From: Candidatus Scalindua sp.
Lineage (GTDB): Bacteria; Planctomycetota; Brocadiia; Brocadiales; Scalinduaceae
Assembly: GCA_018670825.1 (NCBI GenBank)
Contig: JABHIW010000105.1
Span: 26,640-90,639, forward strand
Direction: 5' to 3'
DNA length: 64,000 bases
Both the position numbers and the translations under genes were made by a program. Of this stretch, positions 27,619 through 37,256 are shown piece by piece. Position 1 is the first letter of the stretch. Every line of letters begins with the position of its first letter. The notes below the pieces were generated by a model, which had not been told where the DNA came from, did not search any database, and was given only the letters and a program-made list of their open reading frames with translations.

Positions 27619-29420
27619 GAATATCATCTAATGTCATTTTAGTAATTATTGGAATAGGTTTGCTTATTTTTATTCATGAACTTGGCCATTTTCTGGTAGC
27701 CAAGAAAATAGGAGTAAGAGTACATGCATTTTCACTTGGATTTGGCCCGGCAATCATCAAGAAACAGATAGGTGAAACGGACTACAGGGTTTCGCTCATA
27801 CCTTTGGGCGGTTACGTAAAACTTGCGGGTGAACAGAGGGAGGATTCGAACACAGGTGAGGATTGGGAGTTCATGTCTAAAAAGCCATGGCAGCGCGCCT
27901 CAGTACTTGTAGCCGGTGTCACTTGTAATACAATTTTAGCGTTTATCCTTTTTATCGCTGCCTTTAAAGTAGGAGTCCCTTTCATTACCGCAGAAATAGG
28001 ACAGACCTTGCCAGGAGGATCTGCATGGGAAGCCGGAATACGGCCGGGAGATAAAATTGTCAGGATTGACAACGTCACCGACCCCGACTTTGAGGATATC
28101 TTCATTTCCGTCGCACTTAATGGTTCCCCTGAAGGCATTAACATGGAAATCGAAAGAGACAATGAGACATTCGAGGTCAATGTAAAGCCGGAATATGACG
28201 CATCTGTTGGTGTTCAGCGTATTGGAATCGCACCAGCCAGCACTTTGGAAGTACACAAAATATTTACCGTAGAAAATGCGGACACGCCTGCAGAAGTATC
28301 AGAATTGCACGCTAATGATGAAATACTGGAAGCTAATGGTAAAGCGATTGCCACCGTAAGTGATTTTAGAGTAATAGTAAATGCGAACCCCGGCAAGGTA
28401 CTCAACCTTTCAGTTTTACGTGATGGTCAAGATGTTGACATCAAAGTAACACCATCTGTTGTTACTCGATGGATGATCGGGCTCTCCTGTGCCACATCTA
28501 AGATTGATGGTGTAAAAAATGACAGTTTTGCACACTCCCTCGGACTGGAAAAAGGGGATGAGATAGTTAAGGTAAATTCACAGAACGTTCATGGATTTTC
28601 AGAGTTAATAGAAACGATAAATGACTCACCTGATGGCATTATCACACTACAGGTGAAAAGAGACGATGAAACAAAACATATAAAATTAACAAAATTAGGA
28701 GAAGAGACAGTCAAAGAATTTGCCGAAGGACTCTTCCCCCACTACGGATTGACGGTAGACTCAACAGTTGAAGATTTCCCTGCCGAAAAAACAGGTATTA
28801 AGCCAGGTGATACCATTACATCAATTAGCGGAGAAAATGTAACTGAATGGAGCCAGCTTTTAACGCTTGTTACCGCCAGCCAGGGCAAAGAGTTTGAAAT
28901 TGCATGGACACATAACTATGAAACTATTACAAAGACAATCAAACCTCAGAAAAATGAGAAGAACGCACAAGGTGTACTCGGTGTTAAATTCAGAGAAAAA
29001 AAGGTTGTCAGGAAATACGGCTTAGCTCAAGCGTGTGTGGTAGGTACGCATAAAACGACTATAAATATAAAAAGGATCTATCTGACTTTACAGGGATTTA
29101 TTTCAAAGAAATTATCAACGAAGGCTTTAGGCGGCCCTGTCCTCATAGCTCAGGCCTCCTACGAATCTGCAAAGTCCGGAATTGGTAAGCTTATGTATTT
29201 CATGGCTATTATCAGTATTAACCTGGCAGTGATAAATATACTACCCGTCCCGGTTCTGGATGGAGGACATCTCTTGTTCCTCGGTATAGAAAAGCTCAAA
29301 GGTTCTCCAGTAAGTGAAAAGACAATGGCAATTGCTAATTATATCGGCATGGGGTTAGTGTTATCCCTTATGATCTACGCAACCAAGAATGACATCATGA
29401 GATTATTTCATATTTCTTAA
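27606..29420 (+). CDS. rseP: RseP-type site-2 intramembrane protease with extra PDZ domains
   Basis: A 604-residue zinc protease, longer than the roughly 450 of E. coli RseP. HELGH at about residues 25-29 is the catalytic zinc site in the first helix. NILPVPVLDGGHLL near the end holds the third ligand and the LDG motif. Between the first and last helices are four consecutive PDZ-like repeats (about residues 130-200, 205-285, 290-365 and 370-450), each with a GxxxGDxI-type strand, where RseP normally has two. Ribosome site aaggagacg lies within the dxr end. The probable substrate is an anti-sigma factor; none is visible here. Confidence 0.93.
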   Translation: MPFIGISSNVILVIIGIGLLIFIHELGHFLVAKKIGVRVHAFSLGFGPAIIKKQIGETDYRVSLIPLGGYVKLAGEQREDSNTGEDWEFMSKKPWQRASVLVAGVTCNTILAFILFIAAFKVGVPFITAEIGQTLPGGSAWEAGIRPGDKIVRIDNVTDPDFEDIFISVALNGSPEGINMEIERDNETFEVNVKPEYDASVGVQRIGIAPASTLEVHKIFTVENADTPAEVSELHANDEILEANGKAIATVSDFRVIVNANPGKVLNLSVLRDGQDVDIKVTPSVVTRWMIGLSCATSKIDGVKNDSFAHSLGLEKGDEIVKVNSQNVHGFSELIETINDSPDGIITLQVKRDDETKHIKLTKLGEETVKEFAEGLFPHYGLTVDSTVEDFPAEKTGIKPGDTITSISGENVTEWSQLLTLVTASQGKEFEIAWTHNYETITKTIKPQKNEKNAQGVLGVKFREKKVVRKYGLAQACVVGTHKTTINIKRIYLTLQGFISKKLSTKALGGPVLIAQASYESAKSGIGKLMYFMAIISINLAVINILPVPVLDGGHLLFLGIEKLKGSPVSEKTMAIANYIGMGLVLSLMIYATKNDIMRLFHIS

Positions 29421-29473
29421 GTTCAAACTGCATTCAGCACTTGTTCCGGTATTAGCTTAAATAATAGAATGCC

Positions 29474-29509
29474 GGGTGGCATGAACAAACTTGTTTGTCC
29501 GTGTCACCC
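29474..29509 (+). terminator. Long hairpin after rseP
   Basis: GGGTGGCATG pairs with CGTGTCACCC and encloses an inner ACAAAC/GTTTGT stem, giving an almost continuous 17-bp hairpin 53 bp after the rseP stop. It is followed by attTgtt rather than a true T-run, so it is a possible terminator or processing site for the ispG-dxr-rseP transcript. Confidence 0.45.
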
Positions 29510-29630
29510 ATTTGTTAGTTCCCTACCTGACGCAATCATTGATCGGCGCGTATACCTTGCCCGACTGCGTCATTCAGACGGGGAAACGCGCCCTACATAT
29601 CTATGTTGCAGAAAACCCAAAAATCCAACA

Positions 29631-29713
29631 ATGTCATTCTGAGGAGGAACGACGAAGAATCTCTATTTAATCTATTGTAACCTTTAGATTCTTCACTGCG
29701 TTCAGAATGACAT
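29631..29713. repeat. Dispersed palindrome, TGTCATTCTGAG family
   Basis: ATGTCATTCTGAGGAG...GAAGAATCT is followed by an inverted second half AGATTCTTC...TTCAGAATGACAT. The same imperfect palindrome, with a different spacer, is at 38281-38400, and a half-copy is at 39525-39560. It is a REP/MITE-like interspersed element in intergenic DNA. Confidence 0.75.
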
Positions 29714-29819
29714 GAGTGTGTTATCCCGGATTGCAACACATTCTTGTAACCCACCCGGATGAATCTCTGCCCGTCGAGCAGGCATACCCGACATTCTAAT
29801 TTTTAGTTCTTTGCGACTT

Positions 29820-29850
29820 CTTGTCCTCAGCGCCTTTTGTCCGGGGAGCG
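29820..29850. repeat. 31-bp repeat shared with GxxExxY gene starts
   Basis: This stretch (CTTGTCCTCAGCGCC then TTTTGTCCGGGGAGCG) is nearly identical to 46153-46183 and 48537-48567, where the complement encodes the N-terminus (NAPRTKGAEDK) of GxxExxY proteins. Here no such gene follows; it is a solitary scar or repeat end. The remainder of 29421-29963 holds no gene. Confidence 0.7.
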
Positions 29851-29963
29851 GTGAATTGCTCTTTGTTTTCTGAAAAGCGGTAGCTTCAAACAGTAATTTC
29901 ATTCAGTGTAAATTCGTGTAATTAGTGTCTGTTATTGATTTTTATTTTGAATTTTCTGATCAA

Positions 29964-30626
29964 CTACACCACCTCTTTAATAATACTTTCTGCCTCATCC
30001 CCCAATTTGATGAGCACCTTCTCTAATGATACCCGGCACTCCTCCATCTCACTCTTTTCCAGCTTTGGTGGTACGACAATTGGATCACCATAAAAAATCC
30101 TTGCTTTAGAAAAAGGTTTGGGTATGCAAAAGCGGTCCCAACTTGGAATTTCCCAATACTTTTCCAGGTATATCATTACCGGAATAATGGGATATTGTGT
30201 CTTTTGCCCTAAAAGTATTGCTCCTGATTGAGCAACAAATCTGGGACCTTTCGGGCCGTCGGGAGTAATTGCCAATGATATCGATTCCTCTTTTATCTTC
30301 TTTATCATTCTTAATAACGCCTTTGCGCCTCCCCTTGTTGTAGATCCCCTGGCAACACCATAGCCTAACCGCTGAACTACCTGTGCAATATATTCACCAT
30401 CACGATGTTGGCTTATTAAAACCTTTACGTTACGATTTCGGCCTACATAACACGGAAGAAGCATATGAGCGTGCCAGAACGCATATATCGCATATTTACC
30501 CTGACGTTCGAGGTCTTGTGAATAACCATTTGGAATTTCTTTAATACTCATTGTACTAAACAAAATCCTGATAATGAGTGAGCCCAAAACACCAACCAGA
30601 AAGTACTTAATTTTTTGTAAATCCAT
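29964..30626 (-). CDS. DUF374 lysophospholipid acyltransferase-like protein
   Basis: A 220-residue protein with one N-terminal hydrophobic segment. FWHAHMLLPCYVGR carries the His of the acyltransferase-like active region. SQHRDGEYIAQVVQRLGY and ARGSTTRGGAKALLRMI follow, and AITPDGPKGPR is the family hallmark (PF04028). It is thought to act in lipid A or membrane lipid acylation by analogy with LPLAT enzymes; its exact substrate is unknown. It lies 11 bp after the DUF2851 gene in the same direction. Confidence 0.88.
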   Translation of the reverse strand: MDLQKIKYFLVGVLGSLIIRILFSTMSIKEIPNGYSQDLERQGKYAIYAFWHAHMLLPCYVGRNRNVKVLISQHRDGEYIAQVVQRLGYGVARGSTTRGGAKALLRMIKKIKEESISLAITPDGPKGPRFVAQSGAILLGQKTQYPIIPVMIYLEKYWEIPSWDRFCIPKPFSKARIFYGDPIVVPPKLEKSEMEECRVSLEKVLIKLGDEAESIIKEVV

Positions 30627-30637
30627 TTTCTTATCAC

Positions 30638-32200
30638 CTACACTATTGAATTAATTGATCGCAATAGTACGCATTTTTCACACGCAATGTCGTCACTTTC
30701 ACAAAAGTCTTTAAATATTTGTAAGAGCCCCTGCTGGCGTCTTGCCGAATTAACCACGCGTCCTTCCAATGAGTCTTTTCCAAGAATTCTATAGCTCATA
30801 AAACGTGTAATGTTATTAGGAGATACTTTAGAATGCAGCTTATAAGCCTTAAATAACTTCCCCTCTAACACAGAGTCTTCTCTTTTTCTTGCATACGCCA
30901 ATAGAACAGGAATAATTATATTTATGAATATAACGTTAGCTCGTTCTTTGCCAATTAATCTTCCCTTTTCTTTCGACCTGCTTCCTCCAAACGTATAATA
31001 ATGGGACCAGTGGCTGTCATATAATTCCAAAAAGAGAGATTCCGTATTTTTAATGTTAGTTTTTATCTTGTCGATGTCCCTCTTGATATTATCTGTCTTC
31101 TCAAAAGATGTTATTAAGGTTCTGAAAATACCGGTTTCATAATTTTCTGCCAGGAGGCGGCTGATCGCTGCAATTCTTCTCGTTGGATAGTTACCCGGTC
31201 TGGAATACTTAAAACTCCATGACTCTCCATCCATTGGCTTTTTCTTTATATCTTTTCTTATTTCCGACCATAACCGTTCAATGTCTGCAATATATTCAAG
31301 GGTATGCTTGTCCTTAGCGCTCTTATATCTAGATCTCTGACTGGGCAAGAGTCCCGATATGCCAAACAGTAATGCCTGTATCTTCCTGCTTCTCTCATTT
31401 AAGGAAACGTCAGAAGGTATTAATCTTCTTATTTCATTGATGGTAACCAGAGTTCCTAAACACTTGAACTGCTCTTTATTATTCTTATAACCAAGCGATT
31501 CTAATAGTGCTTCATACAAAGTCTGCTCAAACGTCCTCGACTTCAGCTGCTTTTCAATCCTGTCCGCCTTAATCAAAATCCTTTCATCACCGGCATAATC
31601 CAGAAATTGTCCAATCCATTTATCATCGTGTGAAACTATGTTCAATCTCTTCTGACAGGGCCCAGCATTAGCACTGCCGGTGTGTGGATAGTTTTCGATA
31701 TCAATCATATCGACAAGCTTATCTAATTCATATTTCAGATAATCATAAAGCTGCAGCTGAGGAATCCTGTGGTTTTTAATGGTAATATACTTATCTTTTC
31801 TATCATTCCACATAAAGACATGTAAACAGACATTTTCATACTCCTTCTGTTTACTGTGCCCATGACGTGCCCAATCGCCCGAACATACATGTATCTCCAC
31901 ATCTCCTTTTACTACTCCCCTTCCTTCCAGAAGAATCTCAGCATCCTTAAAGTCAGGTCCCTCTTCCAGGTTCCATATACCTGAAGAGATGATCTCAATC
32001 CTCAATCCATCTACAGTATATAATTTATCACTCTTGAAAAGCTGTTCAGACCATATGCAGTTAACCAACTGCTCCTTTACCCTCTTCCCTTTTACCCAAT
32101 ACTTAAGGCTTCCGTCCTCTCTAACACCGCAAAATCGCCTGACAAGTTCACGGTAACGCGGTACACGAAAACTCTCTGAATAATCCTTATTCTTAAACAT
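30638..32200 (-). CDS. DUF2851-family protein
   Basis: A 520-residue soluble protein of the DUF2851 family, which is common in Bacteroidetes and Planctomycetes and has no known function. Family patterns seen are LVNCIWSEQLF, SGIWNLEEGPDFKDAEI and GDVEIHVCSGDWARHGH near residues 95-115, where conserved Asp, Glu and His could form an active site. The C-terminal half is helical and basic, and ends with a cluster of Cys (CESDDIACEKCVL). It forms an apparent pair with the DUF374 gene. Confidence 0.88.
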   Translation of the reverse strand: MFKNKDYSESFRVPRYRELVRRFCGVREDGSLKYWVKGKRVKEQLVNCIWSEQLFKSDKLYTVDGLRIEIISSGIWNLEEGPDFKDAEILLEGRGVVKGDVEIHVCSGDWARHGHSKQKEYENVCLHVFMWNDRKDKYITIKNHRIPQLQLYDYLKYELDKLVDMIDIENYPHTGSANAGPCQKRLNIVSHDDKWIGQFLDYAGDERILIKADRIEKQLKSRTFEQTLYEALLESLGYKNNKEQFKCLGTLVTINEIRRLIPSDVSLNERSRKIQALLFGISGLLPSQRSRYKSAKDKHTLEYIADIERLWSEIRKDIKKKPMDGESWSFKYSRPGNYPTRRIAAISRLLAENYETGIFRTLITSFEKTDNIKRDIDKIKTNIKNTESLFLELYDSHWSHYYTFGGSRSKEKGRLIGKERANVIFINIIIPVLLAYARKREDSVLEGKLFKAYKLHSKVSPNNITRFMSYRILGKDSLEGRVVNSARRQQGLLQIFKDFCESDDIACEKCVLLRSINSIV

Positions 32201-32426
32201 TAAAATCTTCCCTGATTTTGAAATAGTATTAAATGCGCATATTCACATATAAACAAAAGGTAATAAAATCAACTACTAAAATCAAGCAGTTTAATTTTCA
32301 TTAAATAAATCCTGATATCTGTTTGGAAATGTTTTGCAAAAGTAAGATGGTTGTGAGTATTAGCTTAAATTGTAAGGACAGATATTTACTGGCAAGTTAT
32401 TATTTTGGAGGGATAAAAGTTAATCC

Positions 32427-32460
32427 ATAAAAAAAGGGAGGCAATAATTATGCCCCCCTC
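32427..32460 (-). terminator. Intrinsic terminator of the PEP-CTERM gene
   Basis: On the minus strand, GGGGGGCA / TGCCTCCC with a short AT loop is followed by T7. It lies 23 bp after the stop of the PEP-CTERM gene. Confidence 0.85.
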
Positions 32461-32482
32461 GTGATTATGATTATGATGTAAG

Positions 32483-33256
32483 CTATTGTTTATAATGTTT
32501 TGCCTTTTTCACTCTTCGCCTTACTGCTGCCCCCACAAGTCCGACAAGACCTATTCCGAGTAAGGCAATGGTTGTGGGTTCGGGAACAGGCTCGGTGATT
32601 AATAGTGTACTATCTCCGGTGCCGGTGGAAAGGCCACTATCAGTAACCGACGGGAATCTGCTATCCAAATCAGTCCGCATGAAAAACTCGTAGTTGCCGG
32701 ATACCAGTGTTCCTGTTTGCCCGCTTATTGAGTAGCTGGTAGTCGCTAAAGTACCTGTGTCAAATACCATTGTTGCGGTATCTGTGTTTTTCAAATAAAG
32801 ATGAATAAAACCACCAGTAACTGCTCCACTTGCAGAAAAAGTTCCTGACAGATCATATAACGCGGAATCATCTATATTGAACAAAGTACTATGTTCGGTA
32901 ATAGACCAGTCAAATGCAGTGGCAAAATCTATAGCAAGGCTTGATGACGCATTGAAGGATGCCTGGCCAGCGCCGGGTGTGGTGAAATTATAGGAAGCTG
33001 TAGTATCAGTATAAATGCCACCTGGGATTGTCCCTTGTATGACATTCGCACTCCCTGACCCTGGAAGGGAAGTAAAATCGCTATTGGCGGATGTTCCATT
33101 AGATGCTTCATTATTAGCTGCAGAGGCTGTCATTTTGCTAAGAGGATCAAGCGTAATTGTTAAGGCACTGGCACTGTTAAATCCGCCCGCAAAAGCCAGA
33201 ATAAAAAATACTATGAAAATACTAAATATTGTTTTTTTTGAATTTCTTTTCAACAT
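32483..33256 (-). CDS. PEP-CTERM sorted exported protein
   Basis: A secreted protein of about 257 residues. It has a signal peptide (LKRNSKKTIF... to about residue 31), then a Ser/Thr/Ala-rich beta-type body. The C-terminus carries a PEP-CTERM sorting signal: PVPEPTTIALLGIGLVGLVG with a basic RRRVKK tail. This signal is processed by an exosortase and usually accompanies an exopolysaccharide locus; a nucleotide-sugar dehydrogenase is encoded about 1.4 kb away. The start at 33256 is chosen because the ATG at 33268 overlaps the ribosome site ggaggg, which lies correctly before the second ATG. It is followed by a terminator, so it is monocistronic. Confidence 0.9.
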   Translation of the reverse strand: MLKRNSKKTIFSIFIVFFILAFAGGFNSASALTITLDPLSKMTASAANNEASNGTSANSDFTSLPGSGSANVIQGTIPGGIYTDTTASYNFTTPGAGQASFNASSSLAIDFATAFDWSITEHSTLFNIDDSALYDLSGTFSASGAVTGGFIHLYLKNTDTATMVFDTGTLATTSYSISGQTGTLVSGNYEFFMRTDLDSRFPSVTDSGLSTGTGDSTLLITEPVPEPTTIALLGIGLVGLVGAAVRRRVKKAKHYKQ

Positions 33257-33408
33257 AATGCCCTCCATTAATTTAATAAAGCCGCCAACATGCTAGTATC
33301 ACGAACTAATACTGTTTTATAACGTAAACCTTTGAAGGTGAATTGTCAAGATTTATTGTGAATAATGGAGATATTTATTATTTTTTCCCTTTTGGATAAA
33401 TGTTAAAT

Positions 33409-34581
33409 CTATAATGAAAAGGATAAACAGTAATTATCAAATAATTCAAACAACCAGGACATAATATCGCGTTGCTTTATAATACGAACAGGACGAACAC
33501 AGAAATAATTTTCTCCATACCAGGCGACAAGACCATAGGTGAAATATACACTCCACGCCGAATGATTCTCAACATAACGGTCACCAGTCCAAATCCATCT
33601 TTGCGTTTTATCGAAAACAGGATCTATACACAGGTCGCCACTCTTTTTGCTCATTTCTACGAGAGATACGGCTTCATCTATAGTAGGCAACCGCCAATCA
33701 TTATAACCGGCATATCCCCTGCTTCTTAAACCACTCAACCATAACTTGGCTTCATACCATGTCATTGGGGCAATAGAACCGGACTGGTGCCACATCAAGC
33801 TTGTAGCACGATCTATAACTACCCTGTCTCCACTTTTGATCTTCATGGCATAATTATGATTAATTGTACTATAACTATAAAACCCCTTCTTATGTTTTTT
33901 CTTTATTGAAATATTTTTTATTGCCTTAACTTGTGGTACAGACAACTTTTGATAGGATGAACGCAATGTTACGTGTTGCGTTAAATTGTTACCTTCATCC
34001 CCTGGCCATTCCGGGGTCAGTAACGTTTTCAGTCGAAGGATGCTTTCGTCACGATCTTCGATAAAGGTTTTTATCCTTTTTTTATTCAGTTCTATTGTTT
34101 TACCACTGACACTGGTAAATGATTTTTTATCTGTAATCGATCGCAACATTCTTTTCGTATTCTCTTTTGACTCCACTATCTGTTTTTCAAATGATTTAAT
34201 GAAAGCAGGGTAACCCCCTCTCCCTTTTGAAAAAGGAACTACGTCATTAGTATGTTCATCCAATTCACTTTGCAGTTCAATTAATCTTTCGGGTTTCACA
34301 TCATTGCCTTCAACAAGTGAGATTAAAATACTTTCCCAAAGTCCTTTCTGGTACTCATGTAAAAATGTTATTTCACCAATCAGCCATTCTTGTAACGGAT
34401 CCCATTCCTCGCTACTGAGAGCAGGCACCTCGACCCAGAATTCCTTGTGGACTTCTTGACTTATTTGACCATCTGCTGCCAACACCTGTTGTAATATCGA
34501 TGCCTGCTCCTCTGTAAAGGTCCTTGAATATGCAACATGGGTAAACAACAAACATATAAAGACGAGAATCAATTTTTTCAA
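33409..34581 (-). CDS. Exported DUF1566 (Lcl C-terminal) domain protein
   Basis: A 390-residue exported protein with signal peptide MKKLILVFICLLFTHVAYS. The middle (about residues 30-240) is helical and charged and matches no family I know. Residues about 250-370 form a DUF1566/Lcl_C domain: DRATSLMWHQSG, AKLWLSGLRSRGYAGYNDWR, LPTIDEAVSL and FCVRPVR. This C-type-lectin-like fold occurs in many secreted planctomycete proteins, often with a formylglycine-enzyme-like role in surface binding. Function unknown; single gene between ugd and the PEP-CTERM gene. Confidence 0.8.
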   Translation of the reverse strand: MKKLILVFICLLFTHVAYSRTFTEEQASILQQVLAADGQISQEVHKEFWVEVPALSSEEWDPLQEWLIGEITFLHEYQKGLWESILISLVEGNDVKPERLIELQSELDEHTNDVVPFSKGRGGYPAFIKSFEKQIVESKENTKRMLRSITDKKSFTSVSGKTIELNKKRIKTFIEDRDESILRLKTLLTPEWPGDEGNNLTQHVTLRSSYQKLSVPQVKAIKNISIKKKHKKGFYSYSTINHNYAMKIKSGDRVVIDRATSLMWHQSGSIAPMTWYEAKLWLSGLRSRGYAGYNDWRLPTIDEAVSLVEMSKKSGDLCIDPVFDKTQRWIWTGDRYVENHSAWSVYFTYGLVAWYGENYFCVRPVRIIKQRDIMSWLFELFDNYCLSFSL

Positions 34582-34663
34582 TTTTTTGGTTCCTCCGGCT
34601 AAAAGAACATCATTCTGTTCTCATTATAAGAAAGACAAAACACTCTGCCTGACTATTCAAATT

Positions 34664-36001
34664 TTACGCAAAGAAAATCTTTCCATCTGCTCCATCTATC
34701 TTACTTGTTGCATTACGAGTATCGATTATCAAGTTAGATTGCCTGACTATCTCAGCAAAGTCATACGCACTGTGATCGGTAACAATGATAACGGCATCCA
34801 TCTCCCGCAATACCTCCGGGGTAATAGAGATAGAGTTTTTCTGAAAGTTGTATTTTCTGGTCTGTTTCAGTACCGGTATCCAGGGATCGTTGTAGCTTAC
34901 AAAAGCACCTTTTTCTGACAACATCTTCATAATTGTATAACCTGGAGATTCTCTTTCGTCGTCAATGTCCTTCTTGTATGCAACTCCGAGCACCAGAATC
35001 TTACTGCCTTTGAGACTTTTCTCATGCTGATTTAAAGCCTCTATAGTCCTGTCTATTACGTAGTACGGCATTGACACATTAATCTCACCTGCCAGTTGAA
35101 TAAAACGAGTTTCAAAATCATATTCTCTGGCTTTCCAGGAGAGATAAAAGGGATCAATTGGAATACAATGTCCACCAAGTCCCGGTCCGGGATAAAATGG
35201 CGTATAACCAAACGGTTTAGTCGCCGCCGCATTTATAACTTCAAAAATATCTATGCCCATCTTATGCCCCAGCACTTTCAACTCATTTACCAGAGCAATA
35301 TTAACAGAACGGAATGTATTCTCCAGTATCTTTGTCATCTCGGCAGCTCCTGTGGATGATACCGGTACCACCTTGGTAATACAATTATAGAGAGCAGAGG
35401 CAATCTCCAGGCAAGCAGAGGTGACCCCACCGACAACCTTTGGAATATTAGCAGCATCAAATTTCTTGTTACCAGGGTCTTCTCTTTCAGGAGAATAAGC
35501 AAGAAAGAAATCCTCTCCTGCCTTCATATCATTAGTCTCCAACCTGGGTAAAAGAGCTTCCTCTGTAGTCCCTGGATATGTGGTACTTTCTAAAATAACA
35601 ATTTGTCCTGCACGGAGGTTATCTGCGATACAATTTGTAGTGTCCATAACATAACTCAGGTCCGGTTCCTTCTTATCTGTAAGCGGAGTTGGCACACAGA
35701 TCAGTATACAATCTGCCTCACTAAGGCGATTAAAATCAACGGTTACATCAAGCTTACCCGCCTTTATCTTTTCACCGATCTGCTCCATTTGAATGTGCTT
35801 AATATAAGATTCTCCACGAAGGAGCATATCTATTTTGCGCACATCCACATCAAAGCCAATTACCTTGAACCCCTGATGTCCAAAATGAATTGCCAGCGGT
35901 AATCCTACATAACCAAGACCAATGATTCCTACTACAGCCTCTCTTTTCTCGATTTTGTTTAACAGGCTTACCTGCGTCACGCTTTTATCATTTCCTTTCA
36001 T
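34664..36001 (-). CDS. Nucleotide-sugar 6-dehydrogenase, WbpA/WecC type
   Basis: A 445-residue NAD-dependent enzyme that oxidises a UDP-sugar to the uronic acid in two steps. The N-terminal Rossmann motif GLGYVGLPLAIHFG is at about residues 27-40. GGHCIPIDPFYLSW near residue 270 holds the catalytic Cys. LGVAYKKDIDDERESP is the C-terminal signature of the WbpA/WecC (UDP-HexNAc dehydrogenase) branch rather than plain UDP-glucose dehydrogenase. It would supply uronic acid sugars for surface polysaccharide. No other polysaccharide genes adjoin it. Confidence 0.92.
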   Translation of the reverse strand: MKGNDKSVTQVSLLNKIEKREAVVGIIGLGYVGLPLAIHFGHQGFKVIGFDVDVRKIDMLLRGESYIKHIQMEQIGEKIKAGKLDVTVDFNRLSEADCILICVPTPLTDKKEPDLSYVMDTTNCIADNLRAGQIVILESTTYPGTTEEALLPRLETNDMKAGEDFFLAYSPEREDPGNKKFDAANIPKVVGGVTSACLEIASALYNCITKVVPVSSTGAAEMTKILENTFRSVNIALVNELKVLGHKMGIDIFEVINAAATKPFGYTPFYPGPGLGGHCIPIDPFYLSWKAREYDFETRFIQLAGEINVSMPYYVIDRTIEALNQHEKSLKGSKILVLGVAYKKDIDDERESPGYTIMKMLSEKGAFVSYNDPWIPVLKQTRKYNFQKNSISITPEVLREMDAVIIVTDHSAYDFAEIVRQSNLIIDTRNATSKIDGADGKIFFA

Positions 36002-36392
36002 TTTTTTCCCATTTCCTGTTTACAACAAACTGAGTCTAATTCTGCTCAGCATCCATGTAGTCCAAGAAGCTTTCCTTATTATTTCTATTGGTATTCATTA
36101 TCCTCAAAATGTATTCTACTGAACTATTGTTTCTCATCCACAATCTGATCTGCCAATAATCGCCTTGCTTAAACAGCAGACTTACAGAAATATGAATGCA
36201 AAATGCTGACTTGATTTTTCTCCTAAGTGCTAACACACGCAAAGGCTACCACTGCAGGAGGCAGATTTCAAGACAATTTTCAGGCTTAATATTTTACATC
36301 ACTATAAGATATACTGTATAATGATATTTCGTAATTAAGACTCTTTATCTATTTGTTGTTTTAAAAAAATTTATTTTAAAATAGACATTGTA
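36002..36392. other. Divergent intergenic region
   Basis: 391 bp between two divergent genes (sugar dehydrogenase leftwards, YkgJ-type rightwards). Short open frames exist but lack ribosome sites and family features. It presumably holds both promoters; none stands out. Confidence 0.4.
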
Positions 36393-36815
36393 ATGAAGGA
36401 AAAATCTAAGAATAATCCGAATATTAAAGAAATATACAAACAGCTCGAAGAAGAGCTTGCAAGTATAAACCCGGGTTGCAATACCTGTGGTACGTGCTGC
36501 CATTTCGATGAATTCGGCCACGTATTGTATACCTCAACCATAGAAACAGATTATATCAAGGATAATGTAGAAGTACCCTCTTTTGATCCTGAAAAGAATG
36601 TGTGTCCCTTTCTCGTAAACCAAGAATGCAGTATCAGAGAGCACAGGGCACTTGGCTGCCGGGTCTTTTTCTGTAATCCACACTATAAAGAAACCTTAGC
36701 AGAAATATACGAAAAATATTATACAATGATCAAAGATTTGGCTATTGAGAATAAAGTTGAATGGCATTATGCTCCCATGATGCAGCTGCTTAAAGAAAAG
36801 GAAGACAATACATAG
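36393..36815 (+). CDS. YkgJ-type CxxC cluster protein
   Basis: A 140-residue soluble protein with the YkgJ pattern of conserved Cys: CNTCGTCCHF near residues 29-38, then VCPFL, CSIREHRALGCRVFFC. These Cys probably bind zinc or an Fe-S cluster. Function of the family is unknown. It has a weak ribosome site. The next frame overlaps its end. Confidence 0.85.
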   Translation: MKEKSKNNPNIKEIYKQLEEELASINPGCNTCGTCCHFDEFGHVLYTSTIETDYIKDNVEVPSFDPEKNVCPFLVNQECSIREHRALGCRVFFCNPHYKETLAEIYEKYYTMIKDLAIENKVEWHYAPMMQLLKEKEDNT

Positions 36816-36903
36816 GAAAAGTACAAAGGCAGAACGAAAAAAGGAGTTCTTAAACCATTGCCAGAAGGCTATAGAACATCGGGAAGTATTTAACCGTATT
36901 TCA

Positions 36904-37098
36904 ATGGTAAACAAAAAGATAATACACATGGATACGGCCATGAAACACCTTGAGCAAAGTCTCGTCCATAGACCGGGAAATCATCTTCTCCGTAATCAGA
37001 TAAAACTCTGCAAGGAAGAACTTATCATCCTGAAAGAAACCGGAAAGTGTTCAGCCGATAATACCGTTGAGATATTATTTACGGCTGATCTGTTTTAG
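36904..37098 (+). CDS. Small hypothetical protein, possible extended N-terminus
   Basis: A 64-residue frame from the first ATG. The same frame stays open upstream to about 36783 and keeps a coding look (KAERKKEFLNHCQKAIEHRE). The only candidate start there is an ATA at 36808, which has an aaggaag ribosome site and overlaps the YkgJ-type stop. If used, the protein would have 96 residues: charged, helical, with KHLEQSLVHRPGN resembling half a TPR. No family recognised. Confidence 0.45.
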   Translation: MVNKKIIHMDTAMKHLEQSLVHRPGNHLLRNQIKLCKEELIILKETGKCSADNTVEILFTADLF

Positions 37099-37256
37099 AA
37101 CTCAGGAAAAAAAGCAATAAAAGAACCAACTATAATGACGCCAGGAAAAAGGCAATAAAGCAATAATATAAAATTTGTATTCATAATATCTTGGTTTCCT
37201 GGTTTCCTTATAATTATTTTTTCATTGTTTATGTTATGAATTTTTAAATCCCTGAA

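Noticed and set aside
29702..29902. 66-residue open frame
   Set aside because: It is built from the 31-bp GxxExxY-type repeat and flanking repeats; its sequence is that of the repeat read in another frame.
36036..36242. 68-residue frame upstream of the sugar dehydrogenase
   Set aside because: No ribosome site, no family, and Asn/Arg-rich composition typical of AT-rich noncoding DNA.
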